From Setaria digitata (taxonomy: Eukaryota; Nematoda; Chromadorea; Rhabditida; Setariidae): DNA of 64,000 nt. Position 1 is the first letter of the stretch. The number at the start of each line of letters is the position of its first letter. The notes under the pieces were generated by a model. It saw only the letters and a list, made by a program, of their open reading frames with translations. It was not told the origin of the DNA and did no database searches. Both the position numbers and the translations under genes were made by a program. The stretch is taken from the NCBI GenBank assembly GCA_003640385.1, contig RCAB01000114.1, forward strand, positions 62,001-126,000, given 5' to 3'. Shown here piece after piece: positions 61,501-64,000 of this stretch.

Positions 61501-63825
61501 TGTATATTCCGATTGCTTGAGGCCACAATGCCCGCTGACAAAGTCGTTGTTGGCAATCGTTCATTTGTTGATGAATTTGGAGAATGATTACGTTTCCTTA
61601 AATATTACAATGGATAAAAAAGATCACGATCTTCCCACTTAATTTTCTTTACAGTTTAAAATATGGTTAAATATTCATGGTTAAATGAATAATAAAAAAA
61701 ACTCTTACATTAAACAAACTATACCTAAATATAACAACCTGTTCTACATCTTGAGCAGTATCATCAGAATCCCGCATTTTGACATCACGGGTTAAACGAG
61801 TAAATGCAGTCACTGTACCTATACCTGAAATTTAAAGATAAATTACCAGAAATAAATGCAGTATAAAGCAAAATAAAATGCATTTTGAAAAAACGTTATA
61901 TATGCTTCGGTTTTACATCTTATAACTGGAAAAGAACGGAGGTGTCGTATCATCTGGCGAAATTTACTTCGATTTTTGTTGAAGCTTACTGATTAAGTGT
62001 AAAATGATATACGAATATTCGTGTTTAGATTGAAATTGATAAAATATATATACCTTTCGCAATGTTAAATAATTGGAATTAAAAAAGAATTAAGCATACT
62101 TTCCAATATCAAAGCTTTTAGCACAAAAGCTACTTATATAAAGGAGTACTTTACATATCAATTTAGGACAACACATTCGAGTTCATGGTAAACGATCGAA
62201 ACTTCTTTAAGTACTAAGTACCAAATATATATAAATACAACGAAAAAAGTTTCTAAATGAATCTTCAGCCATCATAAAAAGGCAGTAGATTCTGATGATA
62301 AATTTGCCATCATTGGGAAAATCATTTTTATTAATGTAAAGTAATGTATATTGATGTCCCTATTATCAATCCTTTTCAGTTCTAAATTAGTTTCTTTTCA
62401 AGTGTTCTTTTCTTTTCCGAACATACTGGACATTAAGTTCCTTGATATGTACCAGACCAGTAAGTAAATGAACGAAATAATCAAGAGAATGAAATAAAAA
62501 AAATCAAGAAACAGGAAAAAACAAGCACCTCAACAGCACAAACAACAAACAAAAGGAAAACTAACGCTGTGGAGCTACTGTGGATACAGCACTGCTTGCA
62601 AAATTCCTCCTCTGCTGACCAGGATGATGGATTTGATAGCCCACAGAGAGTCGACTCGACTGGCGAGCTGTTGACGTAGGCACAAGTAAATTTCCACACG
62701 GTGATCTAAAAATTCCAAAAAATTTACAACAGTTTACAACTATAGAGCACTTGATGGTAAAACAATACACTAGAATGCTAAAAAAAAAAATCTATATCAT
62801 GTAATTCATCTCAGATCAAGCCAATGATGGCAAATGGCAGAGTTTTACGTGACATCAAGCTTAATGATGCTTTTTTTTTGATGCAATTTAACGTGATGTC
62901 GATTAATCCATCCATGAGTTATAGAAACCACTGGTACACAAAAGAAAGAAAAAATACACACGCGGCTTTTGTACGCAGCCCACTATTATCACATTCCATC
63001 AGAGCTGTTTCATTTATGCCAACTGATCCAATACTCCCCATAGTTTCCGTCACTGCATGGCGCCGTTCCTGATGTATTTCAGAATGATGACCAGTGGAAA
63101 GATGAGAAACCATCCTTATAGCATCACTTCGATTACCAACTTCCGGTTCATCATCCCTGACCAAACGTTGATGCCCATCATCAGAGGGTGGAACCGTGAA
63201 GGGCGGTCTGCAGTTTTTTCGTTGTTATCAGGAAAAGAGAAATATAACAATAGGAGCAAAAGATAACTGCAACCCATGTGCCAGCATTCTATACTATTGG
63301 ATATATTAATCATAATATTATAATATTTCCAGAACTAATGTCCATCTCATTTAAAATCTTACGACTAATCTTTTGAGAAGTAAGCAACTGAATAAAAATG
63401 AATAAAATAGAACACATCACACTGACATAATTTTTTAAGTAGTGATAGGATATCGCTACATGAAGAATAAGAAAAATAAATAGAAAAGTGAATTACCTTA
63501 ATTGTACAAGTCTTGTTCCTTCAACAGCACCTTGTACCACAAGAGTCCTAAACAGATGACCTGAACTATTCATTCTTCCTTATCTGCACCAGGAAATCTT
63601 GGCTTTGATAATACAGTACAAGAATGAAAAGGATTTCAATCAAAGAAAACTATGACGTTAATATGAATAAAAACAGCACCTTCGATTGCTAGCAGTACCA
63701 TTCTCGCTTCGTTTTATCTGAATATATATAGGTTGGCCAACAATGCGTCCACCAATTAACTGATGCACTTCTTCGTTAACACTTCCCACGCTATCACGAG
63801 AGGCATGTCGACTGCGCTTTTCCAT
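58569..63825 (-). CDS. Unrecognised Ser/Thr/Pro-rich, probably disordered protein
   Basis: Exons (minus): 63825-63680, 63574-63497, 63207-62962, 62705-62566, 61824-61725, 61596-61375, 60896-60689, 60537-60409, 59933-59681, 59278-59170, 58963-58843, 58721-58569. All are GT-AG in phase, giving 634 aa with a stop at 58569. I do not recognise the family. The first ~75 residues look most ordered (LIGGRIVGQPIYIQIKRSE; LVVQGAVEGTRLVQLR). The rest is low-complexity: a run of six Ala (about 406-411), repeated TP/SP motifs in exon 9 (GSPVPF, RSTPVPS, LGTPVPGA), and Ser/Thr/Pro to the end. Two basic patches (RKRNH, IKRS) could be localisation signals. No signal peptide or membrane segment is seen. A scaffold or nuclear regulator rich in phosphorylation sites is possible but only inferred. 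Weak point: the exon 2 acceptor (GGAAG) is poor; translation could instead start at the ATG at 63573 after a GGTGCAG acceptor. Confidence 0.7.
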
Positions 63826-64000
63826 CGGTTCACCAGTCTTCAGTTAAAGAGTTTTTTATTCTACTCAGTCCAGAACGACATTAACTCACTGGATTAAAAT
63901 CTAGAATACTTCCAATTGTGTAAGTCCAACTATGCAGTTCCCTAATTTTTTATGAATAATTATCACGAAAATTAGTAGTTACCACCTTACTAGCAAACTA
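63826..64000. other. 5' flank of the unrecognised gene
   Basis: On the minus strand an in-frame TAA precedes the chosen ATG by a few codons, just before a weak CTGAAG acceptor-like site. Further 5' exons may lie beyond the window edge. Confidence 0.45.

Overview
The window looks like nuclear DNA of a nematode, most likely a parasitic one with an AT-rich genome. The evidence is short exons split by many introns, T-rich acceptors 10-21 nt upstream of start codons (the usual place for spliced-leader addition), a mitochondrial alanyl-tRNA synthetase with almost no C-Ala domain as in C. elegans, and malic enzymes with the layout of the mitochondrial enzyme of worms that ferment malate. A filarial or other clade III worm is a guess; no species can be named from the sequence. 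All five gene models are on the minus strand.

Layout. 1-16890: no gene recognised; AT-rich DNA with a GC-rich island (545-1130), AT repeats (6384-7100), a purine-rich degenerate repeat island (10438-11045) and a CA tract. 16891-23309: mitochondrial alanyl-tRNA synthetase, 18 exons, 866 aa. 25472-32649, 36990-44480 and 45260-51445: three complete or nearly complete malic enzyme genes in tandem (called ME-A, ME-B, ME-C here). They share exon lengths and phases from exon 3 of A and C (exon 4 of B) onward, apart from the last exon, and each has its own presequence-like N-terminus. 51455-58568: intergenic, with a GT-rich tract and a 37-bp minisatellite of about 14 copies. 58569-63825: a 12-exon gene for a Ser/Thr/Pro-rich, probably disordered protein of 634 aa that I do not recognise.

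Biology. The malic enzymes would turn malate into pyruvate plus reduced cofactor in the mitochondrion, the entry step of malate dismutation in anaerobic worms; tandem copies could be stage- or tissue-specific. ME-C is intact. ME-A has one splice donor without GT. ME-B has two such donors, a broken exon at an assembly gap, an inverted copy of that exon nearby, and a trail of decayed copies of its own last ~60 coding bases. ME-A and ME-C share a perfectly identical 98-bp tract inside otherwise diverged DNA, which points to gene conversion.

Assembly quality matters. At least six single-N joins are flanked by direct copies of 50-160 bp, the mark of unmerged contig ends or haplotypes. The odd features of ME-B should be read with that in mind.
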